From NCBI GenBank assembly GCA_946007485.1, contig CAMGAM010000010.1, positions 1 to 18,641 on the forward strand: a DNA stretch of 18,641 bases, in the 5' to 3' direction. The notes below the pieces were generated by a model. That model was not told where the DNA came from and did not search any database. It saw only the letters and a program-made list of their open reading frames with translations. Source of the stretch: an uncultured Mycoplasmatota bacterium (GTDB taxonomy: Bacteria; Bacillota_I; Bacilli_A; RF39; UBA660). Position numbers and translations under genes: made by a program. Below are positions 1-9,375 of the stretch, one piece after another. Within the stretch, counting starts at the first letter, position 1. Each line of letters opens with the position of its first letter.

Positions 1-870
1 ATTTAACGATAAGTATTCATGATATTCATATAATGTGCGAGACAAGTCAATAATGTCTTCATCATTATAGTTATTAGTAGCTATAAGCTGTTCTTTTAAC
101 TTATTTACTTTATCTTCAGTATAATCATTAATATTTAATTCATTAGTCAAGAATTTATTTAAGATTAAGAATTTACTTTCTTGAATTAAATTATCTTTAT
201 TAATTATTAGATTTAGATATTGTTCATTAAGATTTTCTTTAGTTAACATACTAATCTTATTTTCATAGTAGGCATCGAATTTTTTTTGATTTAAATAATA
301 AAGATATTTGAAATTTAGAGTTATATGATTAATAATATCGGGGCATTTCCAATAAATATCTTCGAAAGTTTGTTTTAATTCTTCAAGATATGTATTTTGT
401 TTAGGATCTAATGATAACAATTTTTCTAAGTATTTTTTAGCATAATAGCTATAGTTAAAATCATTAGCAGTCAAGTTAATTCCAATAGTTTTAAAAACTT
501 CAATGGCTTTTAGAATATTACTATTAACAGAATTTAAGTCGATGGTGTAGTAATGTCCTAATTGATATAATATCTTATCAAGATTGCTTTTTTCATAAGA
601 AGAATTATAAGTGTTGATAATAGGAAGAATTGAAGATAATTCTGATATCTTACTATCTATAGTGTCTATTCTTTCATCTTTACCAAGAGATAGATAGTGC
701 TTGGTTCTTTTATCTATCTCTTCAATAATTGATGATAGGTCTTCACGATAAGTTGTCAATAACTCGGAGACCTTCTCTTTATAGACTTTAAGATTTTTAT
801 CATTGTTTTTAGGAAGAGCATTTAAGACTTCCTTATGGGTTTCTATATTATTTATATATTGTTCTTTCAT
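1..870 (-). CDS. Unknown helical cytoplasmic protein, C-terminus cut by window edge
   Basis: An open frame runs 290 codons from an ATG at 870 to the left edge without a stop, so the C-terminus lies outside the window. I do not recognise a family. The protein begins MKEQYINNIETHKEV and has no signal peptide or membrane segment. It is rich in Lys, Glu, Asn, Leu and Ile, with long predicted helices and heptad-like stretches around residues 20-75 and 200-280, so it is probably a soluble helical protein. Its start overlaps the stop of the preceding 35-residue gene by one base (TAATG), and its Shine-Dalgarno sequence (TTAGGTGAT) lies inside the end of that gene, so translation is probably coupled. 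It is the third gene of the unit led by the giant surface protein, which suggests a related role; function unknown. Confidence 0.85.
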   Translation of the reverse strand, partial: MKEQYINNIETHKEVLNALPKNNDKNLKVYKEKVSELLTTYREDLSSIIEEIDKRTKHYLSLGKDERIDTIDSKISELSSILPIINTYNSSYEKSNLDKILYQLGHYYTIDLNSVNSNILKAIEVFKTIGINLTANDFNYSYYAKKYLEKLLSLDPKQNTYLEELKQTFEDIYWKCPDIINHITLNFKYLYYLNQKKFDAYYENKISMLTKENLNEQYLNLIINKDNLIQESKFLILNKFLTNELNINDYTEDKVNKLKEQLIATNNYNDEDIIDLSRTLYEYHEYLSLN

Positions 871-977
871 TATTTATCACCTAATTCTTCATTTAAGTAT
901 TTTATAAAGTTTGTTAATGTTTGATATAATTCTAAAAGTTCTAAATCACTTAATTCTTCAATATTTTTCTTTGTCAT
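870..977 (-). CDS. Small 35-residue hypothetical protein
   Basis: A short frame begins MTKKNIEELSDLELLELYQ and ends at a TAA sharing its last base with the ATG of the next gene. A strong Shine-Dalgarno sequence, AGAAAGGAATT, sits just before the ATG and overlaps the TAG stop of the giant surface gene, leaving 11 nt between the two genes. The peptide is acidic and Leu/Glu-rich, and probably forms one or two amphipathic helices. It has no membrane segment. The good ribosome binding site, the tight spacing on both sides and the one-base overlap argue that it is a real gene. It could be a small partner of the protein encoded downstream, or mainly a device coupling translation to it. Function unknown. 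Confidence 0.72.
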   Translation of the reverse strand: MTKKNIEELSDLELLELYQTLTNFIKYLNEELGDK

Positions 978-988
978 ATAATTCCTTT

Positions 989-3900
989 CTATCTAATAAT
1001 TAGATACTGATAAACATCACCAATATAGTTATTTCCATCATATAGACTGATAACTAGACGATATGTTCCAGTAATTAGATTTTCTTTAAAGTTTATTGTG
1101 TAATTGGCATTAGAAACAGGATTTGTCGTTAAGATATATTCATAGGTATTACTACTTTGATAAAATTCATTCGTAATATAATCTAGTATATTTACATCAT
1201 CATAAATATTAGTATAGATACTATCATAGTTTCTTCTTTGAAGTTTCATTCTTAGAGATGGATTACTTAGTTCTGAAGCATAATCTATTCTAAAGACATA
1301 ACTGTTATTATTATTTAGAGTTAGGCCTGTTGTTTTATCAATAAAGATTAATTCATCAATAACAGATATAGATAAACCATATGGAGTATCTATGATATTT
1401 AATTTTATTTCTAACTGTTTTGATGAAACAGGGCCATAATAGATACCATCATATGAACCAAATGATTCAATTAGAATAGTATATTTACCAGTAGATAATT
1501 TACTAGTACCAGTATTAAAGGTTATTTTTGATCTGGCGTTAGCTACTTTTTCTGATATTTTAATTCTTGTAGTACCATCATATCTTGGGTAGTAGGTATT
1601 TCCATTATAGGTAAAATTTGCTCCCATTAAATCTTGAGCACTTAAGAGATTGTCGTGACTATCATAGATTGAAATTTTAATACCTAATTTTTCATTATCA
1701 AATGTTGTATCATATATAGTATTTGAGGAAACTTTATTCTGAACAAAATTAGTATCAATAGTTAAACTAGTAGAATCTCCTAAATATACTGGATTTTTGC
1801 TTATTGTTCCTTCTAGTTCAATAGTGGCATCACTATCTATATATAAGTTGTATTTTAGAGTTTGCTGTTCAATACCTAGAACGCTTATTAGGGTTTGATC
1901 ATCAGCATTTCTTAATTCAATTAAGAGGCTTTCATTTTGAACATTGCTAGTAATATTGGCATCTTTAAAATCAACCATAAAGATAAATTCTTCTTCTGCT
2001 ATATTATCTTGATAATAGATGGTGTTATAGTAAGCATCATCATAGTTATTATCTGCACTAGTACTACCCATTTTGACAAATTTTGATAGTTTGTAGGAAG
2101 TTTCTCCATAATTGTTATATTCAATTAGTGATTCATCATAATCGGCTTGATTTATTACATAGTAATAATAAATTGGATTGTCGTTATCATGAAGGTCAAT
2201 CATAGTAATTTTGGTATTAACTGGGAAAGCATAAGTTGAAACAAGACTACGATAATATCCTTCACGATATGGATTATTCTCAGAATTTATGTAGAGTGAA
2301 TAATATGTACTAAAACTACTTTTAGTAGTAATATCAACTGTACTGGTAGCAAACATTTCATATTTTTTACCTGGAGTAATAGTTCCTTCATAATCATTAG
2401 TATTATATAGAGCTCTTGAGAGATTAACATTAATATTAATTCTTTCAATATCATTATTTAAATCATCTATCGGAGTAATAGCTACTAAAGAGATGGTGAC
2501 ACTACCCATACTACCAGTGGTGGTTAAGTTTTTAGAGTGGTATAGATAGAAGACAAAGGCTGGAACATTATTATAATTTTCACGAATATAGTCTTTGGTA
2601 CCATTGATTGGATTAGCACTATCGGTAATAAAATTAGTACTACCATTTGTCAACCAACCACCTTGACCACTTTTCATATTTAAACCAAAGACAGTATTGG
2701 CTGCTTCTTCAGTAGCGGCTACTCTAGGTATATCATCATAGTCTACTAGTGTAATACTTGGATCAAGATCACTATAATTAACTCCAAGAATTGAGAAAGT
2801 GGTATTTGGAGTAGCATGGTTTAATAGTGGAACTTCTTGGGCACCTAGGGTTGAGTATTTAGAAGCTGTTAAATTTACGGTGTATGAAGCAACTACTTCA
2901 CCAATTGACCACATATAAAATTCAGAATCTTCAGGAGTTGGTTCAATATATTTGATGACGATACCATTTCCTTCTTCATTTCCATAGTTAGAGTAAAAGC
3001 CATCAACGGTGATATCATGATTGGTTAAGTGTTTTCCAAGAACATAGCTACCATCAGTAAAGTAATAAATATCACCGGATGAGACACTTTCTCCATAACT
3101 GTAATCACTATATAAAGCCGTAATAATATTGTCATTTCTATCTAGTAAATACATTCCAAAGAAAGTCATACCTGAGACATCTCCATAATCAGTAATATTT
3201 TCATTTTTAGCAATATTTAGATTTTTACCTTCAAGCATATAAACACGATTGTTGGTGTTTCTAGTAAACGAACCTGTTTCGTTATCAATAGTGGCAGAAG
3301 CTTTGGTTTCTACTCCATCAATATCAACAACACTGGTAAATTTTTTTACAAGGTTTGCTCCTGTTTCTAGATATAAGGAACTAGAATTTTTAATTTTTAA
3401 TTCATCTATTCTACTTAAAGTGAATAAAACATCTGAGTATTCATTTGTTCTATCGGTAGCACCAGATAATTCCATGTATGAATTATCAAGGGTGACTATG
3501 GATGCTCTTTGAATAGAGATATTTCTTTTGATATCGTCTTTGGTTCCATAATTATGTATATTAACATAACTATATCCTTCAGTGGATGAAGCATTACCAC
3601 TACCAAAGATTGATCCGCCAATAGTGAAGGTACTGTGATTTTGGGCATCTATATTGATATTTATTCCTTTTGTAACACTAATGAAGGTAAAGTCATAGTT
3701 TTCACTACCACTAGCATTAGCTTCACCACCACCAAAGACGGTTCCACCGATAGTTATATCAGTAGGAATTAATGAATTATTGGTAATGACATTTTGACCA
3801 ATGTTAACGGTAGTTATACCATATAAGACTGATGTATTGGCTCCACCATAGACATTTTTACCAATGGTAGCACCGGCAATATTGACGATACCTGTTGAAT

Positions 3901-6900
3901 TATTTATTTCTTTAACTCCAGTGGCAGCAGCATTTCCACCACCAAAGACATGATTTGTAATATTGGTACCATTATCTATATCGAGATTAGTATTACCTCT
4001 TACGATGGCAGTTGTTCCATTACCACCGGCATAAACGCTATCTTGAATAGTACAATTAGAGACTAGTAAATAAGTATCTTTACCAACGATAGCAGCATTT
4101 CCGCCACCGTAAATTGAATCGGAAACAGTAATGGAAGTAGCAGAAACATTAGTATTACCATTTACCATACCTAGATTTCCACCACCATAAATATTTTTAG
4201 TAGTGGTACCATTATTTATAATTAAATTAGCATTTCCTAATACTTTGGCTAAATTTTGTTCGCCAGTAGTATCGTTTTCAACGGTTGATTCAGTACCATT
4301 ACCACCGCCAAAGATTGATTCAGAAACGGTTGTTGATGAAACGGTGGTATTAGTATTTCCGTTAGCTTGAGCTGCGTTGCCACCACCATAAATATTTTTA
4401 ACAGTAGTATTATTTATAATTAGTTCAGTCGCATCTTCTGTTTCACTTAAACCAACAGATGCTTTATTACCAGCACCATAAATATTTTCAGTTATTGTGC
4501 TGTCAGATATGGTAGTTATTGATTTTCCGAGGATTTCTCCAAGATTTCCACCGCCATATATGGATGTCGAAATGGTACTTTGAGTATTAATATTAAGTAT
4601 TGTGTTACCATTTACTGCAGCAGCATTTCCACCACCATAGATATTATTGGCTTGTGTATTGGATACTGTTAAAGTTAGAGCATTATTAGTATTTCCCGTT
4701 TGTCCAACAGTAGCTTGATTTCCACCACCATAGATGTTTTGGGTTATGATGCTTGATTCAATGGTAGTTTCAATTAATCCGGAAACTTCTCCAAGATTTC
4801 CACCACCAAAGACTGAACCATAGACAGTAGTATTGTCTTTGATATCCATTTTAATTGTATTGTTTACTGGGGCCTGATTCCCGCCGCCAAAGATATTTCC
4901 TAAACTATCTATACTACCAATTGTAGATGATGAAACAGTTAAATTAACCGTATCGATTGAAGCTTCATCACCACCACCATAAATGGCTTTATTAACTGTG
5001 GTTCCTGTAATGTTTAGCGTGGCATCTTGAGTTTGAGCTTGTTTTCCACCGCCATAGATATAATCAATAAGTCCACTAGTTAGATTAATATTAGCTGTAT
5101 TAGTTTGTCCTCCAAGATTATTTCCACCATAAATATTAGTAGCTTTTAAAGTATTTTCACAACTAGCAACATATTTATTGCCAGATGAATCATATCCGAC
5201 AAAAGAACATCCATATATTTGGAAATCTTCATATGCGACTTGAGAATGAATATGATAATCAAAACTATAACTATTTCCTGAACTTATAGTATTAGTTCCA
5301 TAGTATTGATTGATTTCATTTATGTGATATCCATTGCCTAACTCTTCAATAGTAGCAGATGACCAATTGGCTCCGATAAATCCTTCACTTGTCATGATAA
5401 ATAAATCCCAAGTTGTAATATTTGCTCCCGTATTATTAGTGATTGAAGCATTTATTTTTTGTGATGAAATATAATCAGTTGCTTGATTGTTATGTTGATC
5501 ACTGGTTCCATAAGTGATGTTTAAAGCTACTTGTGATAAGGTTTGGTTATCTAAATTTTTGATATAACTATTTTGAACAGTTCCGCTGATATTAGAGCCA
5601 CCATAGACATTTTTAACATTGGCAATACCTAGAGAAACATTAGTTGTAGTGGCTCCAGCTTCACTACCTCCACCATAGATATTTTCAATATTTCCATAAT
5701 TGGCAAAGATGTTGGTAGTAGTGGTTTCGGCTTTTAATCCACCACCAAAAATATTTTTAGAACTTCCGCCAAAGATATTTACATCAGAAGTTTCAGTTAA
5801 TCCACCTTGATTATTTCCACCATAGATATTTTGAGTGATAGTATTTTCAACCGTGACATTTGATACCGGAATGGTACCTTCTAGATTGGAACCTCCAAAG
5901 GCGTTAGTTATTTCAGACTTAATTATGACATTAGTACTTTCAGTAACTGAAGTTTTTTCACCACCGCCATAGACAGTACCAATAGTGCCACCATTTATTA
6001 AAACATTGGTTGTTCCGGTTGTGCCGCCTTGATTATTTCCACCATAGACAGTTTCAGATGTTCCACCACTTGTAGTGACATGACTTATGTTAACGGTACC
6101 ACTCAAATTGGATCCTCCAAATATTTTAGTAGAAGTACCACCAGTTAAATATACATTAGTTTCATTGGCTGATGTTTCATTACCGCCACCATAAGTGTTA
6201 GTTATTGAACCACCATTAATATATACTTCAATAGTGCCATTTGGAGTACCACTTTTATCATTAGCTCCGAAAACATTAGTGATTGTTCCATCATTAACTA
6301 CAACTTTAACATCTCCAAGGACGTATGGTGTATATTCGCTATTACCTTGGCCACCACCATAAACATTAGAAATTATTCCCTTATTGACAGTAACTAAGGT
6401 ATCACTCCCAGAGACAGCTGTGCTATTAGTTGTTCCGCCAACGGTTCCGTAAGCACTACCACCATAAACAGAACCATTAATAATTGGAGTATTATTATAA
6501 TTAGTATCACCGATTGTGACAACGACATTGTCTCTTACATAGGTACCATTTTTGGTATTAGTTATTCCTCCTTCGCCACCACCATAAACAGAATTGGTGA
6601 TCTCACCACCGAGAATGGATACTGATACATTACCATAGATTGTTCCATCTTCATTACTACCGCCATAGACTGAGCCGACAACAACTCCATTATACATTTT
6701 AATATCGATAGTAGATGTTACTGTACCAGAACCACTGCCGTTATTATTACCTCCACCGTAGACCGATCCTTTAATCATACCATCATTGATAACTATTTTA
6801 GAAGTTGAAGTGGTTGAGGTACTACTGACACCAGTAGCACCAAAATTACCACCACCATAAACATTTCGGTTGATAGTAGCATTACCATCAATAATTATGG

Positions 6901-9208
6901 TAGAGTTATCACAAGAACCGATAGTTGAATATCCTTCTTTACCATTACCAATTCCAAAGATGCTTCCTGCTTCTGCACCATACAATTTATTATTATTTTC
7001 GACATATTCTGTTTTTCCAATAATGGCATTTCCACCAATGTAGACATACCCACTACCATTTAGGGTTCCATCACCTTCATTACCATCATAACCATTTGAA
7101 CCGGCAAAAACACTATAATTAATGGTTCCGCCAGTTATTTGAACTATTCTATTACCATAGGTTGCTGTAGTACCGGCTCCGCCAGTAATCATATCAATTT
7201 CGCCACCGGTCATGTAGATATAAATATCATTTAACCTTGTTCTATTAGTAGCACTTAATGGTCCACCGATTAAGTTATAAATATAACCGCCTTCGACTTT
7301 TATCTGTCTTACGGCATACTGAGTTCCACCATATCTGCCACCAATATAGATACCTGTTGTTAAATCATATTTGCTACTTCCATAAGTACCACTTTTAACT
7401 ATTAAATCATAGATGACACTATTTGAAGTAGTGCTATTAGTACTTCCATAAATATTTGATCCCCAACCACCTGAGGCACAGTAATATACATCTAATTTTG
7501 TATTATCATTTTGAACTCGATCATAGTCATTACCATATATACTTTTATTATTTAGATATAAGGTAGATCCATATGTACCAGTTGAAGCTCCGGTTGATAA
7601 GGAAAGAGAACTATAGATACCACTTTCAATAATTACTTTGTATTTAGTAGGATTATTACTACTACCTGTTGCTCCACCATTACCGGCAACCACTGCTCTA
7701 AAATTTACATAGTTTCCATTTCTTGAGAGTCCTCTACCTATTTTAATATTATTATATCTACCAAAGACAACTCCGGCAGTATTAGTTCCAGTTGGAGGAT
7801 TATAAATAGAGGGATTAGCTCCATAATAAACCGTTATATTTTCAATATTAATATCATCATAGCAGTTAACAGCCGAGTTAGCATTCCAAGTGACATTATG
7901 AGATTCATCATTATAACTACTAGTTAAGGTAAATGGATATTCTCCATTATCTCTCCATGAGCCAGTAGTATCACCTGTCATTATAAGGATATTAGTATCC
8001 CTAGTTACTAAATAATAATATTCATTATCAGCATTATATGTTTGAGGATTGCCATCAGAATCATAATATTGCATTAATTCGTAGTAGGTACAACCACCAT
8101 TTGTATTACAAGTTCCACTAGTTTGATATTCGCCAAAGCTATTGTAATATCCGGCGTATGATCTATTTTTAGGAATAGTTATTTTTTGATAAAATGATGC
8201 CATATTAGCATTATTATAGTAAGTTGTTTCTTCAGTGGAGATAATAGGTCTTTCGATAGTACTATTGTCTACTAGTGTCATATTATTATTAATAAGTTCA
8301 TAATATTCCTTTGATTCATCAAACATTTCATTTTCTATTAAATCGTAGTAGGTACAGCCACGAAATGAATAACATGTTCCATTATTTTGATATTGTCCAC
8401 GATTATTATAATAGCCAGCATAGCTTTGACCAAAAGTTAAATTAACTTGATAAAAATAACCACTCATATCTACATCACCATAAGTGATAATTACAGATGA
8501 TATTTTTTGCATACTAATTTCTTTTAATTTTGAAATGGCAGAATCAAAATTATTGCTAACATTAGCAGTAGTGGCTTCTACCCAACTGGCAGTAAAAGTT
8601 ATATCTATTTTATTTGGTGAGTTATCTGTATACGATACTGGTACTTTGGCATGACGTTCATAGTAATTAGAATCAAACGATAAGATTACTCCATTATAAC
8701 TAGTAATCCAGCCATTAAAACCTAAGTTATTTGGACGATCAGTAAAAGGATTATCAATTAATTCAATATCTATAAAGTCATCAGTGTAATTACTTGGGGT
8801 ACCATTATTATTTACGTAGTATGTTTTGAAATAGATGTAGGTATCTTGTCTTTCAGTTAGTGATACATATCCGATATTGCCGGCATTGTCTTGGCTCAAA
8901 TAGGTTATTTTTACCTGAACTAAATTACTATCATTATAAATATTTTTATTTTCTGCGGTAGGATATGATCCTGAATTATCAGTATAGTTTAATCCCATAT
9001 AATAATCATAATCTGCTTCTAAGTCATTGACATAGACTTTATTTCCTAGAACTTGACTAGATACGTAGTCAGGATCGTCATTAAATTCAAGAATACGATC
9101 GCCAAAGGTGATAAAATAAGCAATATTGATGGTAATTAGAATGATTACTAGTGATACGAGTGATATAAATCGATACTTGTTCTTTATTTTGTGTTTTATT
9201 CTCTTCAT
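989..9208 (-). CDS. Giant beta-helix surface protein with about 34 YGGGN repeats
   Basis: A 2739-residue exported protein. I start it at the ATG at 9208, preceded by AAAGGTGGTGATAGA, because an in-frame ATG at 9241 lies inside the promoter. Residues 1-13 are basic and 14-35 hydrophobic, ending in N-I-A-Y-F, which resembles a SipW-type cleavage site. About residues 130-210 resemble a Listeria-Bacteroides (InlB B-type) repeat, with F-N-G-W and a terminal T-A-S-W. Residues 260-420 hold two copies of a SYAGYYN...GTC...GCTYY module. From about 440 come Gly/Asn/Thr/Ile-rich rungs, and residues 780-1875 carry some 34 NIYGGGN-like repeats, probably a right-handed beta-helix. A beta-sandwich resembling CBM2 interrupts them at about 1217-1352. 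The remaining 850 residues look like beta-rich Ig-like modules. There is no LPXTG or C-terminal membrane anchor. Likely an adhesin or matrix protein; the ligand is unknown. Confidence 0.9.
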   Translation of the reverse strand: MKRIKHKIKNKYRFISLVSLVIILITINIAYFITFGDRILEFNDDPDYVSSQVLGNKVYVNDLEADYDYYMGLNYTDNSGSYPTAENKNIYNDSNLVQVKITYLSQDNAGNIGYVSLTERQDTYIYFKTYYVNNNGTPSNYTDDFIDIELIDNPFTDRPNNLGFNGWITSYNGVILSFDSNYYERHAKVPVSYTDNSPNKIDITFTASWVEATTANVSNNFDSAISKLKEISMQKISSVIITYGDVDMSGYFYQVNLTFGQSYAGYYNNRGQYQNNGTCYSFRGCTYYDLIENEMFDESKEYYELINNNMTLVDNSTIERPIISTEETTYYNNANMASFYQKITIPKNRSYAGYYNSFGEYQTSGTCNTNGGCTYYELMQYYDSDGNPQTYNADNEYYYLVTRDTNILIMTGDTTGSWRDNGEYPFTLTSSYNDESHNVTWNANSAVNCYDDINIENITVYYGANPSIYNPPTGTNTAGVVFGRYNNIKIGRGLSRNGNYVNFRAVVAGNGGATGSSNNPTKYKVIIESGIYSSLSLSTGASTGTYGSTLYLNNKSIYGNDYDRVQNDNTKLDVYYCASGGWGSNIYGSTNSTTSNSVIYDLIVKSGTYGSSKYDLTTGIYIGGRYGGTQYAVRQIKVEGGYIYNLIGGPLSATNRTRLNDIYIYMTGGEIDMITGGAGTTATYGNRIVQITGGTINYSVFAGSNGYDGNEGDGTLNGSGYVYIGGNAIIGKTEYVENNNKLYGAEAGSIFGIGNGKEGYSTIGSCDNSTIIIDGNATINRNVYGGGNFGATGVSSTSTTSTSKIVINDGMIKGSVYGGGNNNGSGSGTVTSTIDIKMYNGVVVGSVYGGSNEDGTIYGNVSVSILGGEITNSVYGGGEGGITNTKNGTYVRDNVVVTIGDTNYNNTPIINGSVYGGSAYGTVGGTTNSTAVSGSDTLVTVNKGIISNVYGGGQGNSEYTPYVLGDVKVVVNDGTITNVFGANDKSGTPNGTIEVYINGGSITNTYGGGNETSANETNVYLTGGTSTKIFGGSNLSGTVNISHVTTSGGTSETVYGGNNQGGTTGTTNVLINGGTIGTVYGGGEKTSVTESTNVIIKSEITNAFGGSNLEGTIPVSNVTVENTITQNIYGGNNQGGLTETSDVNIFGGSSKNIFGGGLKAETTTTNIFANYGNIENIYGGGSEAGATTTNVSLGIANVKNVYGGSNISGTVQNSYIKNLDNQTLSQVALNITYGTSDQHNNQATDYISSQKINASITNNTGANITTWDLFIMTSEGFIGANWSSATIEELGNGYHINEINQYYGTNTISSGNSYSFDYHIHSQVAYEDFQIYGCSFVGYDSSGNKYVASCENTLKATNIYGGNNLGGQTNTANINLTSGLIDYIYGGGKQAQTQDATLNITGTTVNKAIYGGGDEASIDTVNLTVSSSTIGSIDSLGNIFGGGNQAPVNNTIKMDIKDNTTVYGSVFGGGNLGEVSGLIETTIESSIITQNIYGGGNQATVGQTGNTNNALTLTVSNTQANNIYGGGNAAAVNGNTILNINTQSTISTSIYGGGNLGEILGKSITTISDSTITENIYGAGNKASVGLSETEDATELIINNTTVKNIYGGGNAAQANGNTNTTVSSTTVSESIFGGGNGTESTVENDTTGEQNLAKVLGNANLIINNGTTTKNIYGGGNLGMVNGNTNVSATSITVSDSIYGGGNAAIVGKDTYLLVSNCTIQDSVYAGGNGTTAIVRGNTNLDIDNGTNITNHVFGGGNAAATGVKEINNSTGIVNIAGATIGKNVYGGANTSVLYGITTVNIGQNVITNNSLIPTDITIGGTVFGGGEANASGSENYDFTFISVTKGININIDAQNHSTFTIGGSIFGSGNASSTEGYSYVNIHNYGTKDDIKRNISIQRASIVTLDNSYMELSGATDRTNEYSDVLFTLSRIDELKIKNSSSLYLETGANLVKKFTSVVDIDGVETKASATIDNETGSFTRNTNNRVYMLEGKNLNIAKNENITDYGDVSGMTFFGMYLLDRNDNIITALYSDYSYGESVSSGDIYYFTDGSYVLGKHLTNHDITVDGFYSNYGNEEGNGIVIKYIEPTPEDSEFYMWSIGEVVASYTVNLTASKYSTLGAQEVPLLNHATPNTTFSILGVNYSDLDPSITLVDYDDIPRVAATEEAANTVFGLNMKSGQGGWLTNGSTNFITDSANPINGTKDYIRENYNNVPAFVFYLYHSKNLTTTGSMGSVTISLVAITPIDDLNNDIERININVNLSRALYNTNDYEGTITPGKKYEMFATSTVDITTKSSFSTYYSLYINSENNPYREGYYRSLVSTYAFPVNTKITMIDLHDNDNPIYYYYVINQADYDESLIEYNNYGETSYKLSKFVKMGSTSADNNYDDAYYNTIYYQDNIAEEEFIFMVDFKDANITSNVQNESLLIELRNADDQTLISVLGIEQQTLKYNLYIDSDATIELEGTISKNPVYLGDSTSLTIDTNFVQNKVSSNTIYDTTFDNEKLGIKISIYDSHDNLLSAQDLMGANFTYNGNTYYPRYDGTTRIKISEKVANARSKITFNTGTSKLSTGKYTILIESFGSYDGIYYGPVSSKQLEIKLNIIDTPYGLSISVIDELIFIDKTTGLTLNNNNSYVFRIDYASELSNPSLRMKLQRRNYDSIYTNIYDDVNILDYITNEFYQSSNTYEYILTTNPVSNANYTINFKENLITGTYRLVISLYDGNNYIGDVYQYLIIR
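3580..6870 (-). repeat. Array of about 34 degenerate YGGGN-type coding repeats
   Basis: Within the giant gene, units of mostly 20-40 codons recur. Each ends in a core such as NIYGGGN, SVYGGGN, SIFGGGN or NIYGGNN, followed by a short turn and two or three beta-strand-like stretches with T-V-x-I-x-G-G. On the plus strand the core reads as recurring CCACCACCATA-type words. I counted 34 cores by eye, from NVYGGGN near 6860 to SIFGSGN near 3600. Units differ at many positions, so the array is old rather than a recent expansion. The runs GNLGEV, GNAAxVxGNT and NNQGG recur as sub-types. Confidence 0.85.
5150..5560 (-). other. CBM2-like beta-sandwich domain nested in the repeat array
   Basis: About residues 1217-1352 of the giant protein break the YGGGN periodicity. 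They contain N-I-T-Y-G-T-S-D-Q-H, then I-T-N-N-T-G-A-N-I-T-T-W-D-L, then A-N-W-S-S-A, then N-T-I-S-S-G-N-S-Y-S-F-D-Y. This order (N-T-G, W after I-T-T, internal N-W, then I-x-x-G-x-S-x-S-F) is the pattern of family 2 carbohydrate-binding modules and related Ig-like folds. Two Cys residues lie close to the end (F-x-I-Y-G-C and A-S-C-E-N). The assignment is by motif order only. Confidence 0.4.
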
Positions 9209-9231
9209 TCTATCACCACCTTTATTATATA

Positions 9232-9260
9232 AGTATATCATAAGATAAAATTTATGTAAA
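9232..9260 (-). promoter_or_regulatory. Sigma-A-type promoter of the giant surface gene
   Basis: On the minus strand, TTTACA (9255-9260) and TATACT (9232-9237) are separated by 17 bp. The predicted transcript starts near 9225, just before the AAAGGTGGTGATAGA ribosome binding site, giving a very short leader. This placement rules out the ATG at 9241 as a translated start. Confidence 0.65.
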
Positions 9261-9352
9261 TTTATTTGAGAGGTTTTTGGAATGAAATTTTATGGTGCAT
9301 ATATGAATTGAAGCATGCATTATTAGTGATTAATTATATTTTTAGACATTTG

Positions 9353-9375
9353 AAAAACCCATCTTACGATGGGTT
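9353..9375 (-). terminator. Rho-independent terminator of the two-gene exported-protein operon
   Basis: On the minus strand an 8-bp perfect stem, AACCCATC / GATGGGTT, with a 4-nt loop GTAA is followed by TTTC; with the stem end this gives five T in a row. The TAA stop codon of the gene ending here sits in the loop. Confidence 0.75.

Noticed and set aside
989..1100. LPXTG or C-terminal membrane anchor on the giant protein
   Set aside because: The C-terminus ends in a beta-strand (Y-Q-Y-L-I-I-R) with no sorting motif, hydrophobic tail or basic cap beyond the last Arg.
3249..3512. Plus-strand frame opposite the giant gene
   Set aside because: It is antisense to a coding region, has no ribosome site or recognisable product, and mirrors the codon use of the real gene. 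Other plus-strand frames at 12274, 13085 and 14508, and a minus-strand frame at 11208, fail likewise.
3580..6870. CRISPR array or DNA-level tandem repeat
   Set aside because: The repetition is coding, degenerate and of irregular length; there are no conserved direct repeats with unique spacers.
9209..9241. Upstream ATG at 9241 as start of the giant gene
   Set aside because: It adds 11 residues but lies at the -10 box of the promoter and has no ribosome site; ATG 9208 follows AAAGGTGGTGATAGA.
9282..9311. Nine-residue plus-strand frame MKFYGAYMN with GAGAGG upstream
   Set aside because: Too short to support; no promoter is visible and the ribosome-site match is easily chance in AT-rich DNA.
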